Assembly (NCBI GenBank): GCA_003559375.1
Contig: PWLN01000302.1
Span: 1-38,459 of the forward strand
DNA from: Balneolaceae bacterium
GTDB taxonomy: Bacteria > Bacteroidota > Rhodothermia > Balneolales > Balneolaceae
Reading direction: 5' to 3'
Length of the DNA: 38,459 nucleotides
Position numbers and translations under genes: made by a program
Shown here: positions 18,983 to 27,211 of the stretch, in pieces
How the letters are laid out: each line of letters begins with the position of its first letter
Numbering within the stretch: the stretch's first letter is position 1
The notes under the pieces: model-generated
What the model was told of the DNA's origin: nothing
Seen by the model: the letters and a program-made list of their open reading frames with translations, nothing else
Database searches by the model: none

Positions 18983-19010
18983 TTCGATAAGCGATACAAA
19001 TTCTACCATT

Positions 19011-19556
19011 ATGAAAAAATTAAGCACATTTGGTTTCATACTTCTTTTGGCAATCACTGCACTGATGTCTGCCCCTGAAGTTAAAGCCCAGGATATGAAA
19101 ATTGGTTTTGTAGAGCCAAGAGCGATTCTGGAGCGTATGCCGGAAATGAGGGCTGTTCAGCAGCGCCTGCAAAACTTTCAGGAACGAAAGATTAACGAGT
19201 TGATCGAAAAAGAAAGAGAGCTTCAGACAGAAATTGAACTCTACCAGCAAAAAGTTGGTGTGATTTCAGAGCAGGCTCGCCAGAGTGAAGAAGAAAGATT
19301 AACCCGGCTTGATCAGGAATTCCGCCAAATGCAAGGGCAGGCACAGCAGGAACTTGAGCAGCAAAGAGCCCGTTTGATGGCACCTCTGCTTGAACAGATT
19401 CAGCAATCCATAAATAACGTAGCTGCACGCAGAGGCCTTGATTATGTTTTGAACACCACAACTTCAACCGGTGATGTAATTATTCTATATGTATCTCCTC
19501 AGGTACAGGCAGAATATGATATTACATCGGAAGTAATGGCAGATCTGGATATCTGA
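19011..19556 (+). CDS. OmpH/Skp-like periplasmic chaperone, copy 3
   Basis: The third OmpH-family protein, 181 residues. It has a signal peptide (residues 1-26, cleavage near VKAQ|DM), the opening KIGFVEPRAILERMPEMR, a long coiled coil rich in glutamine and glutamate (about 50-135) and the ending GLDYVLNTTTSTGDVIILYVS. It closes the bamA-ompH series and is followed by a strong terminator. Three tandem copies suggest that the chaperones form mixed trimers or serve different clients; this is inference. Confidence 0.9.
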   Translation: MKKLSTFGFILLLAITALMSAPEVKAQDMKIGFVEPRAILERMPEMRAVQQRLQNFQERKINELIEKERELQTEIELYQQKVGVISEQARQSEEERLTRLDQEFRQMQGQAQQELEQQRARLMAPLLEQIQQSINNVAARRGLDYVLNTTTSTGDVIILYVSPQVQAEYDITSEVMADLDI

Positions 19557-19586
19557 TTTGAGCGATCAGTTATTAATGTTATTCCT

Positions 19587-19620
19587 AAAAAGGCGGTTAA
19601 ATACTTAACCGCCTTTTTTT
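19587..19620. terminator. Strong Rho-independent terminator, probably bidirectional
   Basis: The stem AAGGCGGTTAA / TTAACCGCCTT with loop ATAC is perfect and runs straight into a T run on the right and an A run on the left. It lies 30 bases after the third ompH gene and just beyond the stop of the converging CDP-alcohol phosphotransferase gene, so it can end transcription from both sides. Confidence 0.93.
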
Positions 19621-19626
19621 TGGGCT

Positions 19627-20298
19627 TTACTTTTTCCGTGTGATAATGGCAGATAGAATAAAATAATAGAGTGGATAGTAAAGTGATGCAATAGAGAGCC
19701 ATAACGGAGTCTCTTGCAGCTGCCATAACATGGTAATAATCATAAAAAAGTAGGGCACACTCAGCAGTAACGTTGTTTTTTGCATAGTTTTGGTACGGCT
19801 GGGGTATATGAATTTTAACGGCGCAAAAATTAATGCTGAACAGAGAATTAGAATCGCAGATGAGAGCATGGGATCAAACTCAAACAGCCAGAAATAGAAT
19901 ACCAGAAAATTCCAATATGATGGAAACCCAAGGAAATAATGGTCGCTGGTTTTAGCCTGCGTGTGGCTGAATCCAAATAAGCTGGTAATCAAAACTACAG
20001 CACATACCAAAAAATGGATATCGAGAAAATACCATGCCCAGAAAATGGGTGCAAAAACCCAGGTTACATAATCAACAAGATTGTCGATCAATCCGCCATC
20101 AGTATTGGGTGCATGTGTCTTAACATCTGCTTTGCGGGCGAGTGTACCGTCTATGAAATCGATAACAGCCGTTAAAGCGAGTACTCTCATCGCATTGCCG
20201 GCATCACCTTTTACAATTAAAACAATAGACCAAAACGCAAGTACAATCCCCGAAGCCGTAAGCAGATGAACTGCCATGGCTAAAGTCTTTTTATACAT
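19627..20298 (-). CDS. pcs: CDP-alcohol phosphatidyltransferase, phosphatidylcholine synthase-like
   Basis: An integral membrane enzyme of 223 residues with about eight hydrophobic segments. The catalytic motif reads D50-G51-x2-A54-R55-x12-G68-x3-D72-x3-D76. The 12-residue gap, instead of 8, and the following segment (VDYVTWVFAPIF) are features of bacterial phosphatidylcholine synthase, which joins choline directly to CDP-diacylglycerol. That is established for the Pcs family; the assignment here is from motif reading. A different CDP-alcohol phosphotransferase cannot be excluded. It lies on the minus strand, 135 bases downstream of the VWA gene, and converges on the ompH series. Confidence 0.78.
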   Translation of the reverse strand: MYKKTLAMAVHLLTASGIVLAFWSIVLIVKGDAGNAMRVLALTAVIDFIDGTLARKADVKTHAPNTDGGLIDNLVDYVTWVFAPIFWAWYFLDIHFLVCAVVLITSLFGFSHTQAKTSDHYFLGFPSYWNFLVFYFWLFEFDPMLSSAILILCSALIFAPLKFIYPSRTKTMQKTTLLLSVPYFFMIITMLWQLQETPLWLSIASLYYPLYYFILSAIITRKK

Positions 20299-20361
20299 CT
20301 AACAGGCTACAATAATTAATATATAACGAGGAAAGGTACGCATGGTTTTGCCAAGATGCTT

Positions 20362-20430
20362 CAGCTTTTTTTTAAAAGTGAAAAGCTGGAGCGAGAGCGT
20401 AAGCCCCGGCAGCCGTGTCGGTGTGAAAAG
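20362..20430. repeat. Dispersed GTGAAAA/GCGTAAGCCCCG repeat, copy with one heptamer
   Basis: The block from the A run through GTGAAAA, a GAGCGTAAGCCCCG segment and an AGCCGTGTCGG hairpin half matches 22271-22357, but here the GTGAAAA heptamer occurs once instead of five times. The left side can also pair with itself (CAGCTTTT at 20362-20369 with AAAAGCTG at 20381-20388). It fills the gap between the VWA gene and the pcs-like gene. Confidence 0.7.
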
Positions 20431-20433
20431 AAA

Positions 20434-21543
20434 TTACCTTACATTGCGAATCCTGTTTCTTATGTAATCGTGAAATATATAACCGCCCAGATTATTCAGT
20501 GAGGCAAAATAAGCTCTTCCTTTGTTCGCTTCTGTGAATTCATGTACGAAATTTTGCAGGTAGGGGTCACTCGCAATCATAAATGTGGTGATATCGATCT
20601 GATCCCGCCGGCATTTCACGGCTTCATCAAGCACTTTGTTGACGATCTTGCGATCCAGTCCAAAACTGTTTTTATAGAGCTTTCCATTTTCAAACATGCA
20701 AGATGGCTTTCCATCGGTAATCATAAATATTTGCTTGTTCGAAAACTTCTTTCTTTGCAGGATATGGCGGGCAACCTGCAGGCCGCGAAGCGTATTAGTG
20801 TGGTAGGGCCCTACTTTCAGATATGGGAGATCTTTGATTTCGATTTGCCACGCATCATTTCCAAATGCTACAATGTCGAGCGAATCTTTGGCATAATTAT
20901 TCATAATGAGTTCGGAGAGGGCCATTGCAACTTTTTTGGCTGGTGTGATTCGGTCTTCACCATATAGTATCATAGAATGGCTGAGGTCTATCAGTAGTAC
21001 CGTAGATACGGAAGTATAATGGTCGCTATCATGCACGCTCAGATCATCTTCGCGAAGCTGAAACTGATCAATATTACTGTGCTTTAACATATTGAGAATA
21101 GTTCCTGTACTGTCTATATGTGAGATATCCTCACCCGGCTTCCATAAACGGGTTTCCGGTTGCCGTTCAAGGCCTTTGCCGCTATGTACGGTTTTGTGAT
21201 CGCCAGCAGCACCTTTCCGAAGCTGACTGAATATTTCTTCGAGGGCTTTTTTCCGAATACTGCGGTTGGTTTTTGCAGTTGGCATCATTACCGATTGCTC
21301 ATCATCATAACTTATGTAACCACGCTCTTGCAACTCTTCAATAAAATCGCCTATCCCATAACCATCTTCAAATTGAGCAGTTATGTTGTATTCTTTATCG
21401 ATTTGATTCATCCACCGAAGTGCCTGGGAAACATCCCCTCCAGAGATGGTTAGCAGCTCCTGGAAAAGATCCCATAATGTATCAAATGCTGATCGGCCTT
21501 TCTTGCCGAACCGATCATTCCATTCAGAATAGACAAAATGCAT
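20434..21543 (-). CDS. VWA-domain protein of unknown function
   Basis: A cytoplasmic protein of 369 residues with no signal peptide or membrane segment. A helical N-terminal half (about 1-170) leads into a von Willebrand factor A domain at about 180-350, whose metal-binding MIDAS motif is D186-L-S188-H-S190 and whose later aspartate is in MITDGKP. Proteins of this build are often paired with MoxR/ChlI-type AAA+ ATPases, as in magnesium-chelatase-like systems, but no such ATPase lies within this window. It is divergent from the RNase HII gene with about 100 bases between the starts. Function is not known to me. Confidence 0.82.
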   Translation of the reverse strand: MHFVYSEWNDRFGKKGRSAFDTLWDLFQELLTISGGDVSQALRWMNQIDKEYNITAQFEDGYGIGDFIEELQERGYISYDDEQSVMMPTAKTNRSIRKKALEEIFSQLRKGAAGDHKTVHSGKGLERQPETRLWKPGEDISHIDSTGTILNMLKHSNIDQFQLREDDLSVHDSDHYTSVSTVLLIDLSHSMILYGEDRITPAKKVAMALSELIMNNYAKDSLDIVAFGNDAWQIEIKDLPYLKVGPYHTNTLRGLQVARHILQRKKFSNKQIFMITDGKPSCMFENGKLYKNSFGLDRKIVNKVLDEAVKCRRDQIDITTFMIASDPYLQNFVHEFTEANKGRAYFASLNNLGGYIFHDYIRNRIRNVR

Positions 21544-21647
21544 GACGTTTTGATTGGTGCAAATTCTTTACATTATAACCCATGATTGGTTAAAATCATT
21601 GCATCTGTGAAATATTTTCTTGAACATTTGCCTCAGTTTTTATCTTT

Positions 21648-22268
21648 ATGAAGAACAGGTATCATTATGAAACAACTTTATGGACGCAGGGCTTTAAGAG
21701 AGTTATGGGTCTTGATGAAGTTGGCAGGGGTTGTCTTAGCGGGCCAGTTGTGGCGGCAGGAGTGATTCTTAAGCCGGGTGAAATACTTGATGAACGGGTT
21801 GCCGACAGCAAGTCCATCGATCTGAAAACAAGGGAAGAGTTAGCAGCAATGATTAAAGCGAAGGCTCTCTTCTGGGCTGTAAAAGAATGCTCACCTGTAG
21901 AAGTGGATCAGTTAAATATTCTGAAAGCATCTTTTAAAGCGATGCTCAAATGTGCCGAAGAAGTGAATGCAGACCCAGACTACCTTCTTGTAGATGGCAA
22001 TCGATTCACATCTACAGTGTTGCCCTATAGTTGTATCGTAAAAGGGGATGACCGGTCTGTATCCATAGCTTCTGCTTCCATACTTGCCAAAGTTTACAGA
22101 GATTCACTGATGAAAAAGCTTCATAATGAATACCCGCAATATGGCTGGGATAAAAATGTAGGATATCCAACCAAAATCCATTATGATGCGCTGGTTAAAT
22201 ACGGATATACGAAATATCACAGAAAGAGCTTTTCACTGCGCACTGGTAAAGTATTCGGATCTGACTGA
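21648..22268 (+). CDS. rnhB: Ribonuclease HII
   Basis: It removes ribonucleotides from DNA and the RNA strand from RNA-DNA hybrids. The signature LDEVGRGCLSGP near residue 21 supplies the first catalytic Asp-Glu pair; VDGN and SIASASILAKVYRD follow as in the family. At 206 residues it is full length. It starts with an ATG, with the frame MKNRYHYETTLW before the core. It stands alone, converging on rodA through a 420-base repeat region. Confidence 0.96.
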   Translation: MKNRYHYETTLWTQGFKRVMGLDEVGRGCLSGPVVAAGVILKPGEILDERVADSKSIDLKTREELAAMIKAKALFWAVKECSPVEVDQLNILKASFKAMLKCAEEVNADPDYLLVDGNRFTSTVLPYSCIVKGDDRSVSIASASILAKVYRDSLMKKLHNEYPQYGWDKNVGYPTKIHYDALVKYGYTKYHRKSFSLRTGKVFGSD

Positions 22269-22277
22269 TTTTTAAAA

Positions 22278-22312
22278 GTGAAAAGTGAAAAGTGAAAAGT
22301 GAAAAGTGAAAA
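22278..22312. repeat. Five perfect GTGAAAA heptamers
   Basis: GTGAAAA is repeated five times without error, starting ten bases after the rnhB stop codon. The sequence on either side is shared with 20371-20430, where the same heptamer occurs once. This is direct evidence for a change in unit number between two copies of one dispersed repeat. Confidence 0.9.
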
Positions 22313-22544
22313 GCTGAAGCGGAGCGTAAGCCCCGACAGCCGTGTCGGGGTGAAAACTGTCTCCTGTTTTGCGCAACACACGATCCACTTTCAGGACAGA
22401 TTATGGCGGCTATGGGGCAGTCTGTTGTATTTATAGGCTTTAGAAGGCTGCCCAGAATGGATCCCTTCAGGATAAGTCTTATATAACACAGCTTGGTGCA
22501 CTCGTCTCAGGTTGTCCGTATAGGTTCATTTGATATACGATATT

Positions 22545-22570
22545 TCCCATCGGGATCCCTGCGGGGCGAT
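22545..22570. repeat. Dispersed 26-base repeat, copy B
   Basis: It matches 222-247 with two adjacent differences and shares a 19-base identical core. As at the first copy, GGTTCATTT and a GATAT run lie just upstream. Confidence 0.65.
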
Positions 22571-22617
22571 ATCCGTTTGCAGATATGCGAAGTACCACAG
22601 ATTGTTAAATCCACTTA

Positions 22618-22687
22618 AACCTCAAACCTCAAACCTTAAACCTTAAACCTCAAACCTTAAACCTTGAACCTTAAACCTGCTACCCTG
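22618..22687. repeat. AACCTTA-type heptamer array (nine to ten units)
   Basis: Nine units of AACCTnn follow in strict 7-base steps: AACCTCA twice, AACCTTA twice, AACCTCA, AACCTTA, AACCTTG, AACCTTA and AACCTGC, then a decayed TACCCTG. Variation is limited to the last two bases of the unit. The array ends just before the stop of rodA on the opposite strand. A shorter array with the same core lies at 38234-38261. Confidence 0.92.
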
Positions 22688-22690
22688 AAC

Positions 22691-23941
22691 TCAGCGATAT
22701 ATACTGAAGGTTCGTTTGTTGAAGTCGAGATTCAGGCAAATTGCCAGCATAACCGTATTCGTCAAAAAAGCTGTACCTCCGTAACTGATAAAGGGGAGCG
22801 GAATACCAATAATCGGCAATACAGCCGTGGCGCTTCCAATATTTATGATAAAATGTACAAAGTAAACAAACGTGACACTTACAATAACAAGCTGTGCAAA
22901 GGGATGTTTTTGATTTGATGCCATGTTCAACAGCTTCAAAAACAGAAAAATATAGAGCAGCAAAACAATTGATGAGCCGATAAACCCGAACTCCTCGCCT
23001 ACTACACAAAATATGAAATCGGTCCACTGTTCAGGTAAAAATCGAAGTTGTGTTTGAGTGCCTTCCATGAAACCTTTCCCCTGTAGCCCACCGGAGCCAA
23101 TGGCAGTTTTTGCCTGCAGAACATTCCATCCTGAGCCAAGGGGATCAAGCTGTGGATTGGTGAAGGCTTCAATTCGTGCCCGCTGATGTGGCTGCAAAAC
23201 ATGATGGAGCGCTACTTCTGTGCCAATAATTACAAGCAGTCCGAATACCAGTGATGTTACAGTTAACCAGGTTCGTCTTTGAAGGAAAAAAATAAATATC
23301 GTAATGATGAGTGCTGCTAAAATTCCCCATTTCCAATTTAAAACTGTAAAATAACCAACAAGGGCAGGGGAGACCATCAAAAGCGATATTCCGTATGGCA
23401 AACCTGACCAAAACAAAACAATTGGCAAAATCCCTACGTATACAATAGCAACTCCGGCTTCATTCTGTAATATCAGTAAAACAGCAGGAAGGGCGAAAAT
23501 GAGTACAGTAATAATTGCGGTTTTCAGGTTTTCAGCAGAAATATTTCTTCTGCTTGTGAGGTAACTCGCGGCAGCAAGAATAGTAGTAAGTTTGGTAACT
23601 TCTCCTGTTTGAAAATTAATTGGCCCGATGCGTAGCCAGCTTCTTGATCCACTCACTTCAACTCCAAAAAAGATAGTTATGACCATCAGGACTATCGAAA
23701 TGGCATAAAAAAAGTATGCTCCTTCCTGGAAGATTCGTGGAGAAAGAAATTGTATAGAAATCAGTGCCACTGCAGATATGGCAACCCATAAAGCCTGACG
23801 GAAGAAATTATCCTGGATGTAGGAGGGCAGGAACTGGGCAACAGGCCCTTGTGTGGCACTGTAAATGGCTGTTAAACCTATACTGAAAAGGCCGATCCAA
23901 ATAAATATAATGCTCCAGCTAAATTCTCTTTTATCATTCAT
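22691..23941 (-). CDS. rodA: Rod-shape peptidoglycan glycosyltransferase RodA
   Basis: A SEDS-family polymerase that links lipid II into glycan strands during elongation, acting with PBP2. The 416 residues contain about ten membrane segments and the family segments with GSGGLQGKGF, LRFLPEQWTDFIF and EEFGF, and near the end GIPLPFISYGGTAFL. The start overlaps the end of the PBP2 gene by eight bases, so translation is probably coupled. It is the last gene of the mre operon. Confidence 0.96.
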   Translation of the reverse strand: MNDKREFSWSIIFIWIGLFSIGLTAIYSATQGPVAQFLPSYIQDNFFRQALWVAISAVALISIQFLSPRIFQEGAYFFYAISIVLMVITIFFGVEVSGSRSWLRIGPINFQTGEVTKLTTILAAASYLTSRRNISAENLKTAIITVLIFALPAVLLILQNEAGVAIVYVGILPIVLFWSGLPYGISLLMVSPALVGYFTVLNWKWGILAALIITIFIFFLQRRTWLTVTSLVFGLLVIIGTEVALHHVLQPHQRARIEAFTNPQLDPLGSGWNVLQAKTAIGSGGLQGKGFMEGTQTQLRFLPEQWTDFIFCVVGEEFGFIGSSIVLLLYIFLFLKLLNMASNQKHPFAQLVIVSVTFVYFVHFIINIGSATAVLPIIGIPLPFISYGGTAFLTNTVMLAICLNLDFNKRTFSIYR

Positions 23942-25775
23942 TTTCAGTCGATAGTGCTGAAGCGATTCGCGGCCTGAAATTCATTACATGGTTATATATG
24001 TGGTCACGCTTGATCTCGCCGGTCAAATATTTTTCTATGAGTAGAGAAGCAACAGGAGTTGCTGAAACAGAACCAAAACCGGAGTTTTCCATCAATACCG
24101 CTATTGCAATCTGTGGATTATCAGCGGGGGCATATGCGATAAACCACCCGTGATTTTCACCATGTGGATTCTGAGCTGTACCCGTTTTCCCGGCAATTTG
24201 TATTTCAGGAATATGACCGAAGTATCGGGAACCACCTTCCATAAGTGCATTTACCATAGATTGATTGATTTCACTCAGATAAGCTGGCTGTATCCATTCT
24301 ATTTTTTCGATTACCGGATTCGTATATCGAATCTCTCCATTTGATTCTCTAACTCCGCTAACAATATGAGGTTGTACCCGATACCCTCCATTTGCCAGTG
24401 ATGCCGTGGCCACGGCCATTTGCAATGGCGATACAGACACCATACCCTGCCCTACACCCAGGCTCATAAGGTCGCCAATACCCCATCGGCGTTCACCAAA
24501 TGTACGATTCATATAAGTGCTGTCTGGTATAATACCGGATCTTTCGAATGGCAGGTCAACATAATTTATCGGCCCCATCCCGAAATCCTGAATCAGGGAT
24601 GACCATGTATTAAGTTGTCCGCGTGATGCAATTCTATCCATCATCCAGAAGAAGTAGGTATTGCTGGATTTGGCAATAGCACGTTCGAGGTTATAATTTC
24701 CGGGGTCGGCAAGGTCGCCATATCGCCTCCCGCGGAAATAAAATCCTGGATTATACACTTGGGTTTGAGGAGTAATGAGTCCCATATGCAGGCCAATAAT
24801 TCCCATAAATGGCTTGAATGTGGACCCGGGTGGCTGTCGGGAGGAAATGGCACGGTTAAATAAAGGACGGGCTGGGTCGGTATTTAATTCGCGCCAATAG
24901 TTAATATCAATTCGGCCTGATAATTTGGATAATTCATATTGTGGAGCACTTACCATGGCAATGATGCCCCCTGTATGGGGATCAATTGCCACCAGGCCTC
25001 CCTGCTTATTCTGCATCAGCTCTTCAGCAAGTGCCTGAACTCCGGCATCCAGTGTTGTGATCAGGTCGGAGCCTTTCACAGGTGCAATATTTAAAGCACC
25101 ATCATTATACAGGCCAAGTGCCTGGCCAAAAGCATTGACCCGTATATATTCTGTACCTCGTTCACCCCTGAGATAGTTTTCATAAATACGCTCAATACCG
25201 CTTTTTCCGATATGATCTCCCATCCGAATATAGTCTGATGCCTGAAGCTCCTCGGGACTGGCCTCTCTGAGGTATCCAAAAACGTGTGAAGCGTTCACAT
25301 CAGTTGGGTAAGAGCGCTTGCTTTCAATGGTATGCCCAATTCCGGGTAACTGCCACAGGTTTTCCTGAATTGCGGAGAATACTTCGAATGATACCTCAGT
25401 AAATAATCTTGATGTGCGGTGCCATGAATACTGCTGGGCCTCTCTGATTCTTTGTTGAACGAACTCTTCATCAACCTGTAGAATAGAAGCAAGTGTCGAA
25501 ATTTTGTTCGGATTAAATTTTGCCGGAGTAATTGTAATGGTATAAATTGGCCTGTTTTCCACCAGGATAGTGCCATTTCTGTCGTAAATTAGTCCTCTCG
25601 CCGGATTTACCAGCTCCATTCTGAGTGAATTTTGCATACTCAGCGGAGAATAGGTCTCATAGTCGATTATTTGCAGTTGTACAATCCTGCCCATCATAAC
25701 CATGAAGCCAAGAATTACTATTCCCTGCAGGATGCGAATTGCCGTCTGGCTTTTATCTTTTTGCCTGTTTGACAT
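23934..25775 (-). CDS. mrdA: Penicillin-binding protein 2 (transpeptidase)
   Basis: It cross-links peptidoglycan during cell elongation in a complex with RodA. It has one N-terminal membrane segment (about 14-33), a dimerisation/pedestal region, and a transpeptidase domain with S318-x-x-K321 (PGSTFKP), the SSN motif in AKSSNTYFF and the KTG triad in AGKTGTAQ. At 613 residues the length is normal. It follows mreD after 117 bases, the widest gap within the mre cluster, and overlaps rodA. Confidence 0.96.
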   Translation of the reverse strand: MSNRQKDKSQTAIRILQGIVILGFMVMMGRIVQLQIIDYETYSPLSMQNSLRMELVNPARGLIYDRNGTILVENRPIYTITITPAKFNPNKISTLASILQVDEEFVQQRIREAQQYSWHRTSRLFTEVSFEVFSAIQENLWQLPGIGHTIESKRSYPTDVNASHVFGYLREASPEELQASDYIRMGDHIGKSGIERIYENYLRGERGTEYIRVNAFGQALGLYNDGALNIAPVKGSDLITTLDAGVQALAEELMQNKQGGLVAIDPHTGGIIAMVSAPQYELSKLSGRIDINYWRELNTDPARPLFNRAISSRQPPGSTFKPFMGIIGLHMGLITPQTQVYNPGFYFRGRRYGDLADPGNYNLERAIAKSSNTYFFWMMDRIASRGQLNTWSSLIQDFGMGPINYVDLPFERSGIIPDSTYMNRTFGERRWGIGDLMSLGVGQGMVSVSPLQMAVATASLANGGYRVQPHIVSGVRESNGEIRYTNPVIEKIEWIQPAYLSEINQSMVNALMEGGSRYFGHIPEIQIAGKTGTAQNPHGENHGWFIAYAPADNPQIAIAVLMENSGFGSVSATPVASLLIEKYLTGEIKRDHIYNHVMNFRPRIASALSTENE

Positions 25776-25892
25776 CTCTAAATAGTGATATGTAAATACA
25801 GCTGACTTTCAGCTGTATAATTTAACAAATATGCTGATTCAATGAACGGTCGGATATAGAATCATAACTGGTTTTAGGTCAACGTATAGAAT

Positions 25893-26369
25893 TTATATAT
25901 CATCTTTTACCAGATGAAGAAAACTGCCTAAAAATGCTGTAAATATGGTTCCGGCAATAAGCAAGCTCCATACCATATACCCTGAGGAATATAATTCCGA
26001 AAAATGGCTTACCCCAAAAAAAATAAGGTTATGAATAAAAGATGAGAATAGAATCACCAAAAATACCTGCCAGTAGATAAACCTGGAGTGTGAGATTCTG
26101 TTCAAATAACCATATAACATGAGTATAAGCAGTGTTTTTGAGAACATGTTCAATCCCCAGAGATCTATCATTGCATCCTGCAGAAGGCCAAGAAATGCGG
26201 CGTAAATCAGACAGTCCCGTCTTGGTTTTCTGAGGCATAACCAGAGCAAAAACAAAAGAACAAGATCAGCCTCGCCTCCGAATATTGTGAGATGCCGTAG
26301 AAGAACAACCTGTATGGCTACTATTCCTATTCCATAAAGAAAGATTCGGATATTTTCAGACCTGATCAA
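25893..26369 (-). CDS. mreD: Rod shape-determining protein MreD
   Basis: A small integral membrane protein of the elongation complex, 158 residues with about five hydrophobic segments and the conserved LGLLQDAMIDLWGLN region. The start is a TTG that overlaps the stop of mreC by four bases (TTGA), so translation is coupled; no ATG lies early enough. Sequence conservation in MreD is low, and position between mreC and mrdA is a main part of the call. Confidence 0.9.
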   Translation of the reverse strand: MIRSENIRIFLYGIGIVAIQVVLLRHLTIFGGEADLVLLFLLWLCLRKPRRDCLIYAAFLGLLQDAMIDLWGLNMFSKTLLILMLYGYLNRISHSRFIYWQVFLVILFSSFIHNLIFFGVSHFSELYSSGYMVWSLLIAGTIFTAFLGSFLHLVKDDI

Positions 26370-27193
26370 AATAGCTCGTTTTGTTCATTAATCAGGTTGG
26401 TGATGGAAGTATCCGGCAAAAACTCCATAATAAATGCTTCAGCAAGTGAATTCAAATCTACATACGACTTCAGGTAGATCGTTTGGGTCTGTACGCCAAT
26501 TCCCGGTTCCACATTTGTAACTTCGCCAACCGGAATTCCCTCAGGAAATTGATTGCTTGCGCCGGAAGTCTGAATCACATATCCGGGTTCTACTAAAACG
26601 GTTTCAGGTACATATTGCATAAGAAGTTCAGACGGAGATGTTGCAGGCCATGAAACAATTCCATAGGCCCTGCTACCCTGAATTTGAGCGCTAACCCTGA
26701 ACATGGAATTTGAATAAGGCAATACCTGAGAAAAGTTACGTGATGTTAATATAACCTGTCCTATTAAACCGTCAGAATTAATGACCGGCATTCCCACTTT
26801 TACACCCTGATTTGTACCTGCATTAACGGTAATCGAACTGTTCATACTGGTTAAATCTTTGGCTACAACTCTTACCGGTATTAATGGATGTGCACTTTCC
26901 TCCCTAAAGTCGAGCAAACTTCTCAATACGCGGTTTTGCTGTTCTGCGGAACGTAATCTGCTCAATTCATCCTGAAGTAAGATGTTTTGACGGTGGAGGT
27001 AATTATTAGTAGAAACGGCTTGTCGATAAATCCTGATATTGGATAGAGGTTGTTCAAGATAACTGAGAATAGTTACAGACATCTTTCTCATATTCTGCAG
27101 GCCACCATCATGCCTGTTTACCATCAAGGCTATGGCAAATACTAAAATAAATGCAGTTAAGATATAATCTTGAACATCAGTGAATCGTCGCAT
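26366..27193 (-). CDS. mreC: Rod shape-determining protein MreC
   Basis: A bitopic inner-membrane protein that links MreB to PBP2 in the periplasm. It has a single N-terminal membrane segment (about 12-28), a short coiled coil (about 55-90) and the beta-rich domain with the segments VVAKDLTSMNSSITVNAG and GLIGQV. The length of 275 residues is usual for this group. Eighteen bases separate it from mreB. Confidence 0.95.
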   Translation of the reverse strand: MRRFTDVQDYILTAFILVFAIALMVNRHDGGLQNMRKMSVTILSYLEQPLSNIRIYRQAVSTNNYLHRQNILLQDELSRLRSAEQQNRVLRSLLDFREESAHPLIPVRVVAKDLTSMNSSITVNAGTNQGVKVGMPVINSDGLIGQVILTSRNFSQVLPYSNSMFRVSAQIQGSRAYGIVSWPATSPSELLMQYVPETVLVEPGYVIQTSGASNQFPEGIPVGEVTNVEPGIGVQTQTIYLKSYVDLNSLAEAFIMEFLPDTSITNLINEQNELF

Positions 27194-27211
27194 TCACAGC
27201 TATACAGGTTT

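Larger units (their letters stand above)
22269..22690. other. Gene-free region between rnhB and rodA, made of repeats
   Basis: No gene is visible between the two converging stops. From left to right it holds five GTGAAAA heptamers, a dispersed segment with a CCCCGACA-GCCG-TGTCGGGG hairpin (22331-22350), about 190 bases without clear structure, copy B of a dispersed 26-base repeat, and an AACCTTA-type heptamer array that ends ten bases before the rodA stop. There is no ordinary terminator, so the GC-rich hairpin may do that job. Confidence 0.75.

Noticed and set aside
22278..22687. The repeat region as a CRISPR array
   Set aside because: The units are 7 bases long without spacers, and no cas gene is present.
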